This document shows, one piece after another, positions 20,936-29,660 of a stretch of 34,521 bases of DNA. The stretch is taken from NCBI GenBank assembly GCA_024638885.1, contig JAHEJL010000020.1, positions 1-34,521 of the forward strand, given 5' to 3'. The DNA comes from Coraliomargarita sp. (GTDB taxonomy: Bacteria > Verrucomicrobiota > Verrucomicrobiia > Opitutales > UBA953). The notes below the pieces were generated by a model, which saw only the letters and a list, made by a program, of their open reading frames with translations, was not told the origin of the DNA and did not search any database. Made by a program: the position numbers and the translations under genes. Within the stretch, counting starts at the first letter, position 1, and every line of letters begins with the position of its first letter.

Positions 20936-23900
20936 GCGAAGTAATCAACCCCGCCCTGGAAGAGGGGCTGATGCTTGTCGCCGGGGATGTTCTTGGCGAC
21001 GTGCGCGCCGGTGCGCTCGGAGTGGCCCATCTTGCCGAGGACGCGTCCGCACGGGCTGGTGATGCCTTCGACGGCTTCGAGCGATCCGTTGGGATTGAAC
21101 TCGATGCGGTTCGAGGGCGCGCCGGCGGCGTCGCAATACTGGAAGGCGACCTGGCCGTTCTTGACGAGGTCCGCGATGACGGACGCAGGCGCGGTGAAGC
21201 GGCCTTCGCCGTGCGAGAGCGGGATGGTGTGCACCTGGCCGACCTCCATGCGCGCGAGCCACGGCGACTTGACCGACGCGACGCGGGTATGGGCGTAGCG
21301 CGAGATGTGGCGGGCGATGCGGTTGTGGAAGAGGGTCGGAGCCGAGGCGTCGACGTCGCGGATCTCGCCATACGGGACGAGGCCGGTCTTGATGAGCGCC
21401 TGGAAGCCGTTGCAGATGCCGAGGGCGAGGCCGTCGCGCGACTTGAGCAGCTCCATGACGGCGTCACGCACGATGGGAGCCTTGATGACGGCGGCGATGA
21501 ACTTGCCGGAGCCGTCCGGTTCGTCGCCGGCGGAGAAGCCGCCGGGGATCATGAGGATCTGCGAGCGGGAGATGGCGTCGGCCAGGGCCTTGAGCGACTC
21601 GCCGAGGCCGGCGGCGTCGAGGTTGCGCAGCACGAGGATCTCGGGCTCGGCGCCGGCGAGACGGAACGCGCGGGCGGTGTCGTATTCGCAGTTGCTGCCG
21701 GGGAAGACCGGGATGATCACGCGCGGCTTGGCGACGCGGGCCTTGGGCTTGAGGCCGGAGCGGACGGTGAAGCTGATCGGGGCGGGCGTGCCCTGCGGCT
21801 CGCCGGCCTTGGTCGGGAAGACGGACTCGAGCACGCCTTCATGCGCGGCGAGGAGCTCGGCGACGGCGACGGACGCGCCAGGCCAGGCGATCTTGGCTTC
21901 GGCGTTGGTCTGGCCGAGCACGCGGTGCGGGAGCGCGCCGAGGTCGGCGGCCGAAGCGACTTCGAGCACGACGGAACCGTAAGCAGGAATCAGGAAGTCG
22001 GCGGTGGGCGCGGCGGCGAGCGTCACGCCGAGGCGATTGCCGAAGGACATGCGCACGAGCGCGTGGCCGATGCCGCCCTGACGGACCGCGGCGGCGGCGC
22101 GGACCTTGCCGGCGACGACGAGGGCGTGGATGGCAGCAAGGCGTTCGCGGGCGACCTTGAGGTCAGGCAGGAGCGCGGACGTGCGGGGCACGTCGACGAC
22201 CACGACCGTGGAGCCGGCCTGCTTGAACTCGGCGGAGACGACCTGGCTGGCCTTGCCCGGGACGATGGCGAACGAGACGAGCGTGGGCGGAACGTCGAGG
22301 TCCTTGAACGAACCCGACATGCTGTCCTTACCGCCGATGGCGGCCGTGCCGAATTCGAGCTGGGCGTCGAGCGCGCCGAGGAGCGCGACGAGGGGCTTGC
22401 CCCAGCGGGAGGAATCCTGGCCGAGCTTTTCGAAATATTCCTGGAGCGTCAGACGCGCGCGGGCCGGGTTGCCTCCGGCGGCGGTCAGACGGGCGAGCGA
22501 TTCCACCACCGCGCAGACCGCGCCGTGGCCGGGCGACCACTGGGCGACGACGGGGTTGAAGCCGTAGGCCATGATCGTGCAGACGTCGGTCTCGCCGCCG
22601 AGGACCGGCAGCTTGGCGGCCATGGCTTCCTGCGGGGTCGACTGCGTCGCGCCGCCGAAAGGATGGAGCACCGTGTTGGCGCCGATCGAGGCGTCGAAGC
22701 GCTCGACGAGACCGCGCTGGGCGGCGTTCGGGAGATCGGAGACCGCCTTACGGAGGTCGTCGACGGTCGGCGCGGAGCCGGCCTGGAAAGGATGCTTCGA
22801 AGCGTCGGGCGCGAGCACCTTAGCGGACGCGGACTGCGTGACGCCGTTGGTGTCGAGGAAGTCGCGGGCGATGTCGACGACGCGCTGGCCGCGCCATTCC
22901 ATGATCAGGCGGCCGGAGTCGGTGACGTCGGCGACCTGCACGGCTTCGAGGTTCTCGCGGCGGGCGGCGGCGAGGAAGGCGGCGACGTCCTTGGGCTCGA
23001 GGACGACGGCCATGCGCTCCTGCGATTCGGATAGGGCGATCTCAGAACCGTCGAGGCCGTCATACTTGAGCGGCACGCGGTCGAGGTGGACGTGGAGCGA
23101 AGGGGCGAGCTCGCCGATGGCGACGGACACGCCGCCGGCGCCGAAGTCGTTGCAGCGCTTGATCAGGCGGCTGACGGCCGGATCGCGGAAGAGACGCTGC
23201 AGCTTGCGCTCGGTCGGGGCGTCGCCCTTCTGGACCTCGGCGGAATTCTGGAGGGCGGTCTCGGTGTGTTCCTTGGAGGAACCCGTCGCGCCGCCCACGC
23301 CGTCACGGCCGGTGCGGCCGCCGACGAGCACGATGACGTCGCCCGGAGCGGGGGCCTCGCGGCGCACGCAGTCACGGGGACCCGCGGCGACGACCGCGCC
23401 GATCTCCATGCGCTTGGCCACGTAGCCCGGGTGGTAGTGCTCGGAGACCAGGCCGGTCGCGAGGCCGATCTGGTTGCCGTAAGAGGAGTAGCCGGCGGCG
23501 GCGCCGGTGGTGATCTTGCGCTGCGGGAGCTTGCCCGGGAGCGTCTGCTCGTAAGGCGTGAGCGGATTGCCCGCGCCGGTCACGCGCATCGCCTGATACA
23601 CGTAGGAGCGGCCGGAAAGAGGGTCGCGGATCGCGCCGCCGAGACAGGTGGCCGCGCCGCCGAAGGGCTCGATCTCCGTCGGGTGGTTGTGCGTCTCGTT
23701 CTTGAACATCACCAGCCACTCCTGGACGCGTCCGTCGATCTCGACCGGGACGACGATCGAGGCGGCGTTCACCTCCTCGGAGTCTTCCATGTCGTCGAGC
23801 TGGCCCGTGCGCTTCAATTCGCGACCGGCGATGGTCGCGATGTCCATCAGGCAGACCGGCTTGCCCTGGCGGTTGAGGCCGAGGCGCACCTGCTGGTAGC

Positions 23901-24654
23901 GGTCCCACGAGGCTTTGAAGGGCGCCAGCAAAGGCGAATCCGCGAACTCGACCGACTTCAGTTCGGCGAGGAAGGTCGTGTGACGGCAGTGGTCGGACCA
24001 ATACGTGTCGAGCAGCTTGATCTCGGTGATCGTCGGCTCGCGGCGAGCCTGGTCGCGGAAGTGGGCCTGGCAGAACTGCAGGTCGGCGTCGGACATCGCG
24101 AGGCCGAGTTCCTTGCGGAGGGCGGCGAGCGCGGCGACGTCCTTGGTGAGGAAGCCCGTGAGCGAGGCGACGGCGGCCGGCGTGGGCGCGGCGCGGCGGA
24201 GCGAGGCGGGCTTGGCGAGGTCGGCTTCGCGGGAATCGACCGGATTGATCAGGTAGGCCTTGATGCGCTTCAGCTCCTCGGGCGAGGCGCCGCTGACGAC
24301 GAACGTGCGGGCCGCGGCCACGACGGGGCGGTCGCCGCCGGAGACGATCTGGAGGCACTGCGCGGCGGAGTCGGCGCGCTGGTCGAACTGGCCCGGGAGG
24401 AACTCGACCGCGAAGGCCGTCTCATGGGCGGCGAGCGGGAAGCATTCCTCGAAGACGTCGTCGACGGGCGGCTCGGCGAAGACCGTCGGGATCGCCTGGC
24501 GGATGGCGGCCTCGGAGGCGCCCTCGACGTCGTAACGCTGGAGGATGCGGAGGCTCTTCAGGCCCGGGAGGCGGAGCGAATCCCGCAGGTCATGCAGGAG
24601 ATGGTCGGCTTCGGACCGGAAATCGGGTTTCTTCTCGACGAAAAGGCGCTTCAT
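20932..24654 (-). CDS. purL: Phosphoribosylformylglycinamidine synthase, single-chain
   Basis: Makes FGAM from FGAR, glutamine and ATP in purine synthesis. The 1240 residues combine the synthase and glutaminase. The N-terminus KRLFVEKKPDF...LRILQRYDVEG...TVFAEPPVDDVFEE resembles the clostridial/streptococcal long form more than that of E. coli. Visible motifs are LDTYWSDHCRHTTF, MFKNETHNHPTEIEPFGGAATCLGG, CNDFGAGGVSVAIGEL and GGKDSMSG. The glutaminase domain begins VIIPVFPGSNCEYD and has nucleophile C1081 in GICNGFQAL and the distal HSE in KMGHSERTG. The frame is open to 24810, but upstream it is repeat sequence; the ATG at 24654 begins the conserved region. An S51 peptidase gene overlaps its end by 4 bases. 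Confidence 0.96.
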   Translation of the reverse strand: MKRLFVEKKPDFRSEADHLLHDLRDSLRLPGLKSLRILQRYDVEGASEAAIRQAIPTVFAEPPVDDVFEECFPLAAHETAFAVEFLPGQFDQRADSAAQCLQIVSGGDRPVVAAARTFVVSGASPEELKRIKAYLINPVDSREADLAKPASLRRAAPTPAAVASLTGFLTKDVAALAALRKELGLAMSDADLQFCQAHFRDQARREPTITEIKLLDTYWSDHCRHTTFLAELKSVEFADSPLLAPFKASWDRYQQVRLGLNRQGKPVCLMDIATIAGRELKRTGQLDDMEDSEEVNAASIVVPVEIDGRVQEWLVMFKNETHNHPTEIEPFGGAATCLGGAIRDPLSGRSYVYQAMRVTGAGNPLTPYEQTLPGKLPQRKITTGAAAGYSSYGNQIGLATGLVSEHYHPGYVAKRMEIGAVVAAGPRDCVRREAPAPGDVIVLVGGRTGRDGVGGATGSSKEHTETALQNSAEVQKGDAPTERKLQRLFRDPAVSRLIKRCNDFGAGGVSVAIGELAPSLHVHLDRVPLKYDGLDGSEIALSESQERMAVVLEPKDVAAFLAAARRENLEAVQVADVTDSGRLIMEWRGQRVVDIARDFLDTNGVTQSASAKVLAPDASKHPFQAGSAPTVDDLRKAVSDLPNAAQRGLVERFDASIGANTVLHPFGGATQSTPQEAMAAKLPVLGGETDVCTIMAYGFNPVVAQWSPGHGAVCAVVESLARLTAAGGNPARARLTLQEYFEKLGQDSSRWGKPLVALLGALDAQLEFGTAAIGGKDSMSGSFKDLDVPPTLVSFAIVPGKASQVVSAEFKQAGSTVVVVDVPRTSALLPDLKVARERLAAIHALVVAGKVRAAAAVRQGGIGHALVRMSFGNRLGVTLAAAPTADFLIPAYGSVVLEVASAADLGALPHRVLGQTNAEAKIAWPGASVAVAELLAAHEGVLESVFPTKAGEPQGTPAPISFTVRSGLKPKARVAKPRVIIPVFPGSNCEYDTARAFRLAGAEPEILVLRNLDAAGLGESLKALADAISRSQILMIPGGFSAGDEPDGSGKFIAAVIKAPIVRDAVMELLKSRDGLALGICNGFQALIKTGLVPYGEIRDVDASAPTLFHNRIARHISRYAHTRVASVKSPWLARMEVGQVHTIPLSHGEGRFTAPASVIADLVKNGQVAFQYCDAAGAPSNRIEFNPNGSLEAVEGITSPCGRVLGKMGHSERTGAHVAKNIPGDKHQPLFQGGVDYFA

Positions 24655-24786
24655 GAAGTCAGCCCAACCTTGTTGCGGCTGGGGGCGGGAGGGCAAGGAG
24701 AGACGATTCACGGCGGCGGGGAGGCAAAGAGGGCCAGTTGACCAGAGGCTCGGAGGCCCAGAGGGGTCGCCGCAGGGCGAACCATG

Positions 24787-24846
24787 GTAGGGGCACGATT
24801 CATCGTGCACTCCTATGCGGAGGGCGCGGCGAAGCCACGCCCCTAC
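24787..24846. repeat. GTAGGG unit type b, copy 3
   Basis: A 60 bp unit. Hairpin 2 reads GGGCGCGGCGAAGCCACGCCC, a GAA loop where the other copies have GTA. It is preceded by CGCCGCAGGGCGAACCATG, as in copy 2. Confidence 0.8.
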
Positions 24847-24997
24847 CCTCGGCCGCCCTGCGGCGGCCTGGCAGGTCGGAAATGGGAGTATCGAGCGTAG
24901 GGCCGTTTCGGGTGGCGGGTGGCGGCCCCAGGTGGCGGGTAGAGCCGCCGAGAGGCTCGGTTGACCAGAGGCTCGGAGGCCCAGGGCTAGGGCCTAA

Positions 24998-25082
24998 CTC
25001 AAGGGGAGACCGGAAACCGGATAATTGGCTGGGGGATTAATGAGCTGCCGAAGCTAACTTTCCGGTTTCCGGTCTCCCCTTG
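24998..25082. repeat. S palindrome, copy 6
   Basis: CTCAAGGGGAGACCGGAAAC with partner TTTCCGGTCTCCCCTTG. The two arms are more symmetrical than in any other copy, so this may be closest to the intact form. Confidence 0.78.
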
Positions 25083-25129
25083 CCGTCCTGGCTCTTCCAG
25101 CCGCTCACCCCCCTACCGCCACCACCCTC

Positions 25130-25154
25130 GGCGGGCTCGGAGAGCCCGCCCTAC
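25130..25154. repeat. Single hairpin with CTAC foot (type g)
   Basis: GGCGGGCTC-GGA-GAGCCCGCC then CTAC. The stem sequence is unique in this window. On the minus strand it is a GTAGGG-footed hairpin standing alone, like a single REP. Confidence 0.7.
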
Positions 25155-25208
25155 CCTGGGACTTGAAATAGCCCGACCGCTTACCGCCTACCGCTCCCCC
25201 CGCCATGG

Positions 25209-25262
25209 GTAGGGCTGGCCATCCTTGGCCGGCCGCGGCCGAGCAGGGATGCTCGGCCCTAC
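25209..25262. repeat. GTAGGG unit type a, copy 2
   Basis: A 54 bp unit, seemingly identical to copy 1. The remaining 87 bp before ppdK are C-rich and unique, with no clear promoter. Confidence 0.85.
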
Positions 25263-25349
25263 CCGGGGGGTCCGTCCGCCATTGACACCCCTCCCCCCAT
25301 TCCCCTTCTTTTGCCCTTCACGTCACACCCCCACCCCCTCCTCTTTCCC

Positions 25350-28109
25350 ATGGCTAAAAAATCCCAAAACCACTCCAAAACCACTAAGTCTACCAAGGTC
25401 GTCTACACCTGGGGCGACGGTAAGGCTGACGGCAACGGCTCGATGAAGGCCCTGCTCGGCGGCAAGGGCGCGAACCTCGCCGAAATGACCCGCATCGGTC
25501 TCCCGGTGCCTCCCGGCTTCACCATCACCACCGAAGTCTGCACCTACTACTACGCCAACAAGCGCACCTACCCCGCTTCCCTCCAGGCTCAGATGGAAGC
25601 CGGCGTGACCAACATGGAGAAGATCATGGGCACCAAGTTCGGCGCCACCTCCGGCATGCCCCTCCTCGTCGCCGTCCGCTCGGGCGCCCGCGACTCCATG
25701 CCGGGCATGATGGACACCATCCTCAACCTCGGCCTCAACGACCAGTCCGTCGTCGCCCTCGAGAAGGCCACCAACAATCCCCGCTTCGCCTGGGATTGCT
25801 ACCGCCGCTTCATCCAGATGTACGGCGACGTCGTCCTCGGCGTGCAGAAGCGCGAAGGCGAAGACCATGAGCCGTTCGAGACGGTCATCGAAGAATTCAA
25901 GCACGAGAAGTACGACGGCGACGTCGAAGACTCCGCCCTCACCGCCGCCGACCAGCAGGAGCTCGTCAAGCGCTTCAAGGCCCTCGTCAAGGCCCGCACC
26001 GGCAAGGTCTTCCCGAACGATCCGTGGGACCAGCTGCGTGGCGCCGCCGGCGCCGTGTTCTCTTCCTGGATGAACGACCGCGCGATCGTCTATCGCCGCA
26101 AGTACAACATCCCCGCCGAGTGGGGCACCGCCGTCAACGTCCAGGCCATGGTGTTCGGCAACACCGGCGACAAGTCCGGTTCCGGCGTCGCCTTCACCCG
26201 TAATCCCGCCAACGGCGTGGACGAATTCTACGGCGAATTCCTCGTCAACGCCCAGGGCGAAGACGTCGTCGCCGGCGTCCGCACCCCGGAGCCGGTCAGC
26301 AAGCTCAAGGCCGTGATGCCCCAGAGCTACGCCCAGCTCATGAAGGTCCGCCAGACCCTCGAGAAGCACTTCAAGGACGTCCAGGACATCGAGTTCACCG
26401 TCCAGGAAGGCAAGCTGTACATGCTCCAGACGCGTAACGGCAAGCGCACCGCCGCCGCCGCGCTGAAGTTCGCCGCCGACATGGTGAAGGAAAAGCTCAT
26501 CGACTGGGAAACCGCCATCCTGCGCAACCCGGCCGACCAGCTCGAACAGCTGCTCGCCCCGATCTTCGACCTCGCCGAAGTGAAGAAGGCCAAGGCCATC
26601 GCCACCGGTCTCCCGGCCGGCCCCGGCGCCGCCACCGGCAAGATCTACTTCAACGCCGATCGCGCGGTCATCGCCGCCGAGAAGGGCGAGAAGGTCCTCC
26701 TCGTCCGCGTCGAGACCTCCCCGGAAGACCTCCGTGGCATGATCGCCGCCGAAGGCATCCTCACCGCCCGCGGTGGCGTGTCCTCGCACGCCGCGCTCGT
26801 CGCCCGCCAGATGGGCAAGGTCTGCGTCTGCGGCGCCGCCGCCGTCCAGATCGACTACGACAAGAAGACCACGACGATCGCCGGTCACACCTTCAAGGAA
26901 GGCGACTACCTCTCCATCGACGGCACCGCTGGCACGGTCTACGCCGGCCAGATCAAGACCGCTCCTTCGGAAATCGTCGCCGGCCTGCTCAACAACGACA
27001 AGGCCGCCCAGAAGACCGAGAAGTACAAGAACTACGTCCAGCTCATGAAGTGGTGCTCGCAGGCCACCCGCCTGCAGGTCCGCACCAACGCCGACAATCC
27101 TGAGCAGACCGCCCAGGCCCTCGCGTTCGGCGCCCAGGGCATCGGCCTCACCCGCACCGAGCACATGTTCTTCGAAGGCGACCGCATCGACGCCGTCCGC
27201 GAGATGATCCTCGCCGAGACCGTCGAAGGCCGCAAGAAGGCCCTCGCGAAGATCCTGCCGTACCAGCGCGCGGACTTCACCGGCATCTTCAAGGCCCTCA
27301 ACGGCCTGCCCGCCACGATCCGCCTCCTCGACCCGCCCCTCCACGAGTTCGTGCCGCACGACGAAAAGTCCCAGGCCGCCCTCGCGAAGAAGCTCGGCAT
27401 CAAGACCGAGAAGGTCGTCGCCCGCGTCGCCGCCCTGCACGAGTTCAACCCGATGCTCGGTCACCGCGGCTGCCGTCTCGGCATCGCCTACCCGGAAATC
27501 ACCGAGACCCAGGCTCGCGCCATCTTCGAAGCCGCCGCGGCGGTCCAGAAGAAGGGCATCAAGGTGAAGCCCGAAGTCATGGTGCCCCTCGTCGGCTTCA
27601 AGCGTGAGCTCGACCTCCAGGTCGAAGTCATCCACCGCGTCGCCGCCGAAGTGCAGAAGGAACAGAAGGTCAAGATCGCCTACTCCGTGGGCACGATGAT
27701 CGAAGTTCCCCGCGGCGCCCTCACGGCCGACGAGATCGCCCACACCGCCGAGTTCTTCAGCTTCGGCACGAACGACCTCACCCAGACCGCGCTCGGCGTC
27801 AGCCGCGACGACATGGGCAACTTCCTCGGCGCCTACACCGAGAACGAGATCTTCAAGAAGAACCCGTTCGCCACGCTCGACCAGACCGGCGTCGGCCAGC
27901 TCGTCCAGATCGCCATCGAGAAGGGCCGCAAGACCCGTCCCGACATCAAGCTCGGCATCTGCGGCGAACACGGCGGCGAGCCTGAGTCCGTCAAGTTCTG
28001 CCACCGCGTGGGTCTGTCCTACGTCTCCTGCTCGCCTTACCGCGTGCCGGTCGCCCGCCTCGCCGCCGCCCAGGCCGCGATCGAGGAGAAGCGCGCCGCC
28101 AAGAAGTAA
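25350..28109 (+). CDS. ppdK: Pyruvate, phosphate dikinase
   Basis: Interconverts pyruvate, ATP and phosphate with PEP, AMP and pyrophosphate. The 919 residues fit. The ATP-grasp part has [43 protein letters not shown] and [10 protein letters not shown]. The swivelling domain carries H480 in [16 protein letters not shown]. The TIM barrel has [39 protein letters not shown] and C871 in [10 protein letters not shown]. In the plant enzyme the residue two before the His is the regulatory Thr; here it is Ser. A 20-residue Lys/Ser/Thr-rich N-terminal extension ([15 protein letters not shown]) precedes the fold. A T-tailed terminator follows 21 bp after the stop. Confidence 0.97.
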   Translation: MAKKSQNHSKTTKSTKVVYTWGDGKADGNGSMKALLGGKGANLAEMTRIGLPVPPGFTITTEVCTYYYANKRTYPASLQAQMEAGVTNMEKIMGTKFGATSGMPLLVAVRSGARDSMPGMMDTILNLGLNDQSVVALEKATNNPRFAWDCYRRFIQMYGDVVLGVQKREGEDHEPFETVIEEFKHEKYDGDVEDSALTAADQQELVKRFKALVKARTGKVFPNDPWDQLRGAAGAVFSSWMNDRAIVYRRKYNIPAEWGTAVNVQAMVFGNTGDKSGSGVAFTRNPANGVDEFYGEFLVNAQGEDVVAGVRTPEPVSKLKAVMPQSYAQLMKVRQTLEKHFKDVQDIEFTVQEGKLYMLQTRNGKRTAAAALKFAADMVKEKLIDWETAILRNPADQLEQLLAPIFDLAEVKKAKAIATGLPAGPGAATGKIYFNADRAVIAAEKGEKVLLVRVETSPEDLRGMIAAEGILTARGGVSSHAALVARQMGKVCVCGAAAVQIDYDKKTTTIAGHTFKEGDYLSIDGTAGTVYAGQIKTAPSEIVAGLLNNDKAAQKTEKYKNYVQLMKWCSQATRLQVRTNADNPEQTAQALAFGAQGIGLTRTEHMFFEGDRIDAVREMILAETVEGRKKALAKILPYQRADFTGIFKALNGLPATIRLLDPPLHEFVPHDEKSQAALAKKLGIKTEKVVARVAALHEFNPMLGHRGCRLGIAYPEITETQARAIFEAAAAVQKKGIKVKPEVMVPLVGFKRELDLQVEVIHRVAAEVQKEQKVKIAYSVGTMIEVPRGALTADEIAHTAEFFSFGTNDLTQTALGVSRDDMGNFLGAYTENEIFKKNPFATLDQTGVGQLVQIAIEKGRKTRPDIKLGICGEHGGEPESVKFCHRVGLSYVSCSPYRVPVARLAAAQAAIEEKRAAKK

Positions 28110-28130
28110 GCCGTCCGGACAGGACCAAGC

Positions 28131-28163
28131 AAAGGGGCGCACCGCGAGGTGCGCCCCTTTTTC
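28131..28163 (+). terminator. Intrinsic terminator of ppdK
   Basis: AAAGGGGCGCACC - GCGA - GGTGCGCCCCTTT, a 13 bp perfect stem followed by further T residues. It can serve the convergent small gene on the other strand as well. Confidence 0.92.
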
Positions 28164-28209
28164 GTGCCCGGATTTCCCGGGACCCGCCGGGACCGAGCCG
28201 GCGACCGGC

Positions 28210-28530
28210 TCAGTTGCCCGTGGCCTTGAACATCAGGAACAGGCAGCCGAACAGCGCCGCGGCGAGCGCGACGAAGACCCAGAGGATCGTGAGGCCCTTG
28301 CCCTTCCCCGCCCCGCGCGACGAACGCAGGGAGCGGCGGAGACGGCGGCCGCGCGAGCTGACGCGCTGCACCGAGACGTTCGGGTAATCCTGACCGGCGA
28401 CGTCCTCGACCTTGCCGTAGGCGTAGCCGAGGTGGATCAGTTCGGCGAAGGCGCGCGACTTGCGGGCCGGCGTGAGCCGGTCGAAACCGTTGCACTCGCG
28501 GCCGACGATCAGGCGTTCGAGGCCGAGCAT
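28210..28530 (-). CDS. Small protein with basic middle and C-terminal membrane helix, unknown function
   Basis: I do not recognise this gene. From the ATG at 28530 it gives 106 residues: a conserved-looking LTPARKSRAFAELIHLGYAYG, an Arg-rich middle (SSRGRRLRRSLRSSRGAGKGKG), then one hydrophobic helix, LTILWVFVALAAALFGCLFL, ending MFKATGN. That predicts a tail-anchored membrane protein with the basic part in the cytoplasm. The ATG is supported by GAGG five bases before it; a GTG at 28578 would add 16 residues. It lies convergent to ppdK, sharing the terminator region, and divergent from thiD. Confidence 0.6.
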   Translation of the reverse strand: MLGLERLIVGRECNGFDRLTPARKSRAFAELIHLGYAYGKVEDVAGQDYPNVSVQRVSSRGRRLRRSLRSSRGAGKGKGLTILWVFVALAAALFGCLFLMFKATGN

Positions 28531-28651
28531 GGCGTCCTCGGACGGACGGACGGAAGAATGGGACTCGGAGGCGCTCACTGCTGATACGACGGGCGGATTT
28601 ATCGGTCCGCTAAGTCCTTGCGACAAGTCGATATTCGGATTAATCCCTCAA

Positions 28652-28657
28652 TATAAT
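28652..28657 (+). promoter_or_regulatory. Possible -10 box of thiD
   Basis: TATAAT lies 21 bp before the thiD ATG in a small AT-rich patch; the best -35 (TCGATA) is poor. A leaderless or very short leader would result, leaving no room for a TPP riboswitch. Confidence 0.35.
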
Positions 28658-28678
28658 CAGCCGCCCCGCTGACGAAAT

Positions 28679-29467
28679 ATGCCCACCTCCGCCTCCAGCC
28701 GCGAACTCCCCGTCGCCCTCAGCATCGCCGGTTCCGACAGCGGCGCGGGCGCCGGCATCCAGGCCGACCTCCTCACGTTCGCCTCGCAGGGCGTGTTCGG
28801 CACGACCGCGATCACGTGCCTCACGGCGCAGAATCCGCGCGGCGTCTCCGGCATCCAGGCGAGCCCCGCGGCCTTCGTCGTCGAGCAGTGCGCGCAGGTC
28901 GCGGCGCACTTCCATCCGAAGGCGTTGAAGACCGGCATGCTGCTCAACGCCGAGATCGTCCTCGCCGTCGCCGGCTTCATCCAGTCCTCCGGCATCCCCG
29001 CCGTCGTCGATCCCGTCATGGTCGCCACCAGAGGCGCCACGCTGCTCGCGCCCGACGCCATCGCCGCCGTGCGCACGCGGCTCATCCCGCTCGCCGCGGT
29101 CGTCACGCCGAACCTCGACGAGGCCACCATCCTGCTCGGTCGCAAGTCGCTCGGCGGCGCCGACGAGGCGCTCGAACTCGCCAAGGCCTACGGCGTGCCG
29201 TTCCTGCTCAAGGGCGGCCATGCCGAGGGCGACGACCTCACGGACTGCCTCGCCTGGCCGACCGGCGAGACCAAGACCTTCCAGGCCCGCCGCGCCCCGA
29301 ACGTGGACACCCACGGCAGCGGCTGCACCCTTTCGGCGGCCATCGCCGCCCAGCTCGCCAAGGGCAAGAGCCTCGCGGAGGCCGTGACCATCGCCCATGC
29401 CTACCTCCAGGGCGCGATCCACGGGCCCCTGCAGGTCGCGGGGTTGAATTGCATCCGGCACCTCTGA
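28679..29467 (+). CDS. thiD: Hydroxymethylpyrimidine / phosphomethylpyrimidine kinase
   Basis: Phosphorylates HMP twice to HMP-PP for thiamine synthesis. The 262 residues are a ribokinase-fold enzyme with SIAGSDSGAGAGIQADLLTF at the N-terminus, the conserved ITCLTAQN, KTGML, DPVMVATRG, TPNLDEA and LLKGGHAEGDDLTD, and the anion-hole motif DTHGSGCTLSAAIAA with the catalytic region near its Cys. It is a single gene with no thiE or thiC nearby. ThiD is preferred over pyridoxal kinase because of the GSDSGAGAG and QN pattern. The product supports the ThDP enzyme IlvB encoded next to it, but that link may be chance. Confidence 0.95.
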   Translation: MPTSASSRELPVALSIAGSDSGAGAGIQADLLTFASQGVFGTTAITCLTAQNPRGVSGIQASPAAFVVEQCAQVAAHFHPKALKTGMLLNAEIVLAVAGFIQSSGIPAVVDPVMVATRGATLLAPDAIAAVRTRLIPLAAVVTPNLDEATILLGRKSLGGADEALELAKAYGVPFLLKGGHAEGDDLTDCLAWPTGETKTFQARRAPNVDTHGSGCTLSAAIAAQLAKGKSLAEAVTIAHAYLQGAIHGPLQVAGLNCIRHL

Positions 29468-29660
29468 GCGGACGAGGGGTTGGGGCAGGGTTTGGGGGAG
29501 GCTTAATTTGCTTAAATTTAGGCATTTCAAGGGTTTATGCCCTACCCCCACCCCCACCCCTAGCCCTAGGCCTATTTCAGCCACTTATTCACACTTGCCC
29601 CCGCAAGCCGGCCACCTTTTCTAACCCATTCCCTGCAGGCCCCGCCTGCCCCCTAAGACC
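29468..29660. other. thiD-ilvB spacer with G- and C-tract blocks
   Basis: G-tracts of 4, 4, 3 and 5 with 2-3 base loops (29478-29500) can form a G-quadruplex on the plus strand. C-tracts of 5, 5, 4 and 3 (29545-29566) could do so on the minus strand. Between them an AT-rich stretch (AATTTGCTTAAATTTAGG) may hold the ilvB promoter. GGCAT...ATGCCCTAC (29521-29545) is a weak GTAGGG-footed hairpin on the minus strand. No L, R or S modules are present. Confidence 0.55.

Larger units (their letters stand above)
24655..25208. repeat. Repeat island between divergent purL and ppdK, part 1
   Basis: About 70 bp of unique DNA next to purL must hold its promoter; none is clear. Then R-like GGCCAGTTGACCAGAGGCTC (24731-24760), type b copy 3 (24787-24846), GGCCGCC-CTGC-GGCGGCC, a GGTGGCGGGTGGCGG arm (24909-24945), R (24951-24985), S copy 6 (24998-25082) and a single GTAGGG hairpin (25130-25154). 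No L arm is seen here. Confidence 0.8.

Noticed and set aside
20929..23034. Long plus-strand frames (about 700 and 550 residues) opposite purL, and similar ones opposite ppdK and ilvB
   Set aside because: They mirror conserved coding sequence, have biased Asp/Gly/Arg/Val composition and show no recognisable domain.
28579..28678. TPP riboswitch before thiD
   Set aside because: A -10-like box lies only 21 bp before the ATG, and no CUGAGA-type core is present.
29537..29563. Nine-codon leader peptide (MPYPHPHP) before ilvB as an attenuator
   Set aside because: It has no Leu, Val or Ile codons and no terminator/antiterminator pair. It comes from the C-tract repeat.
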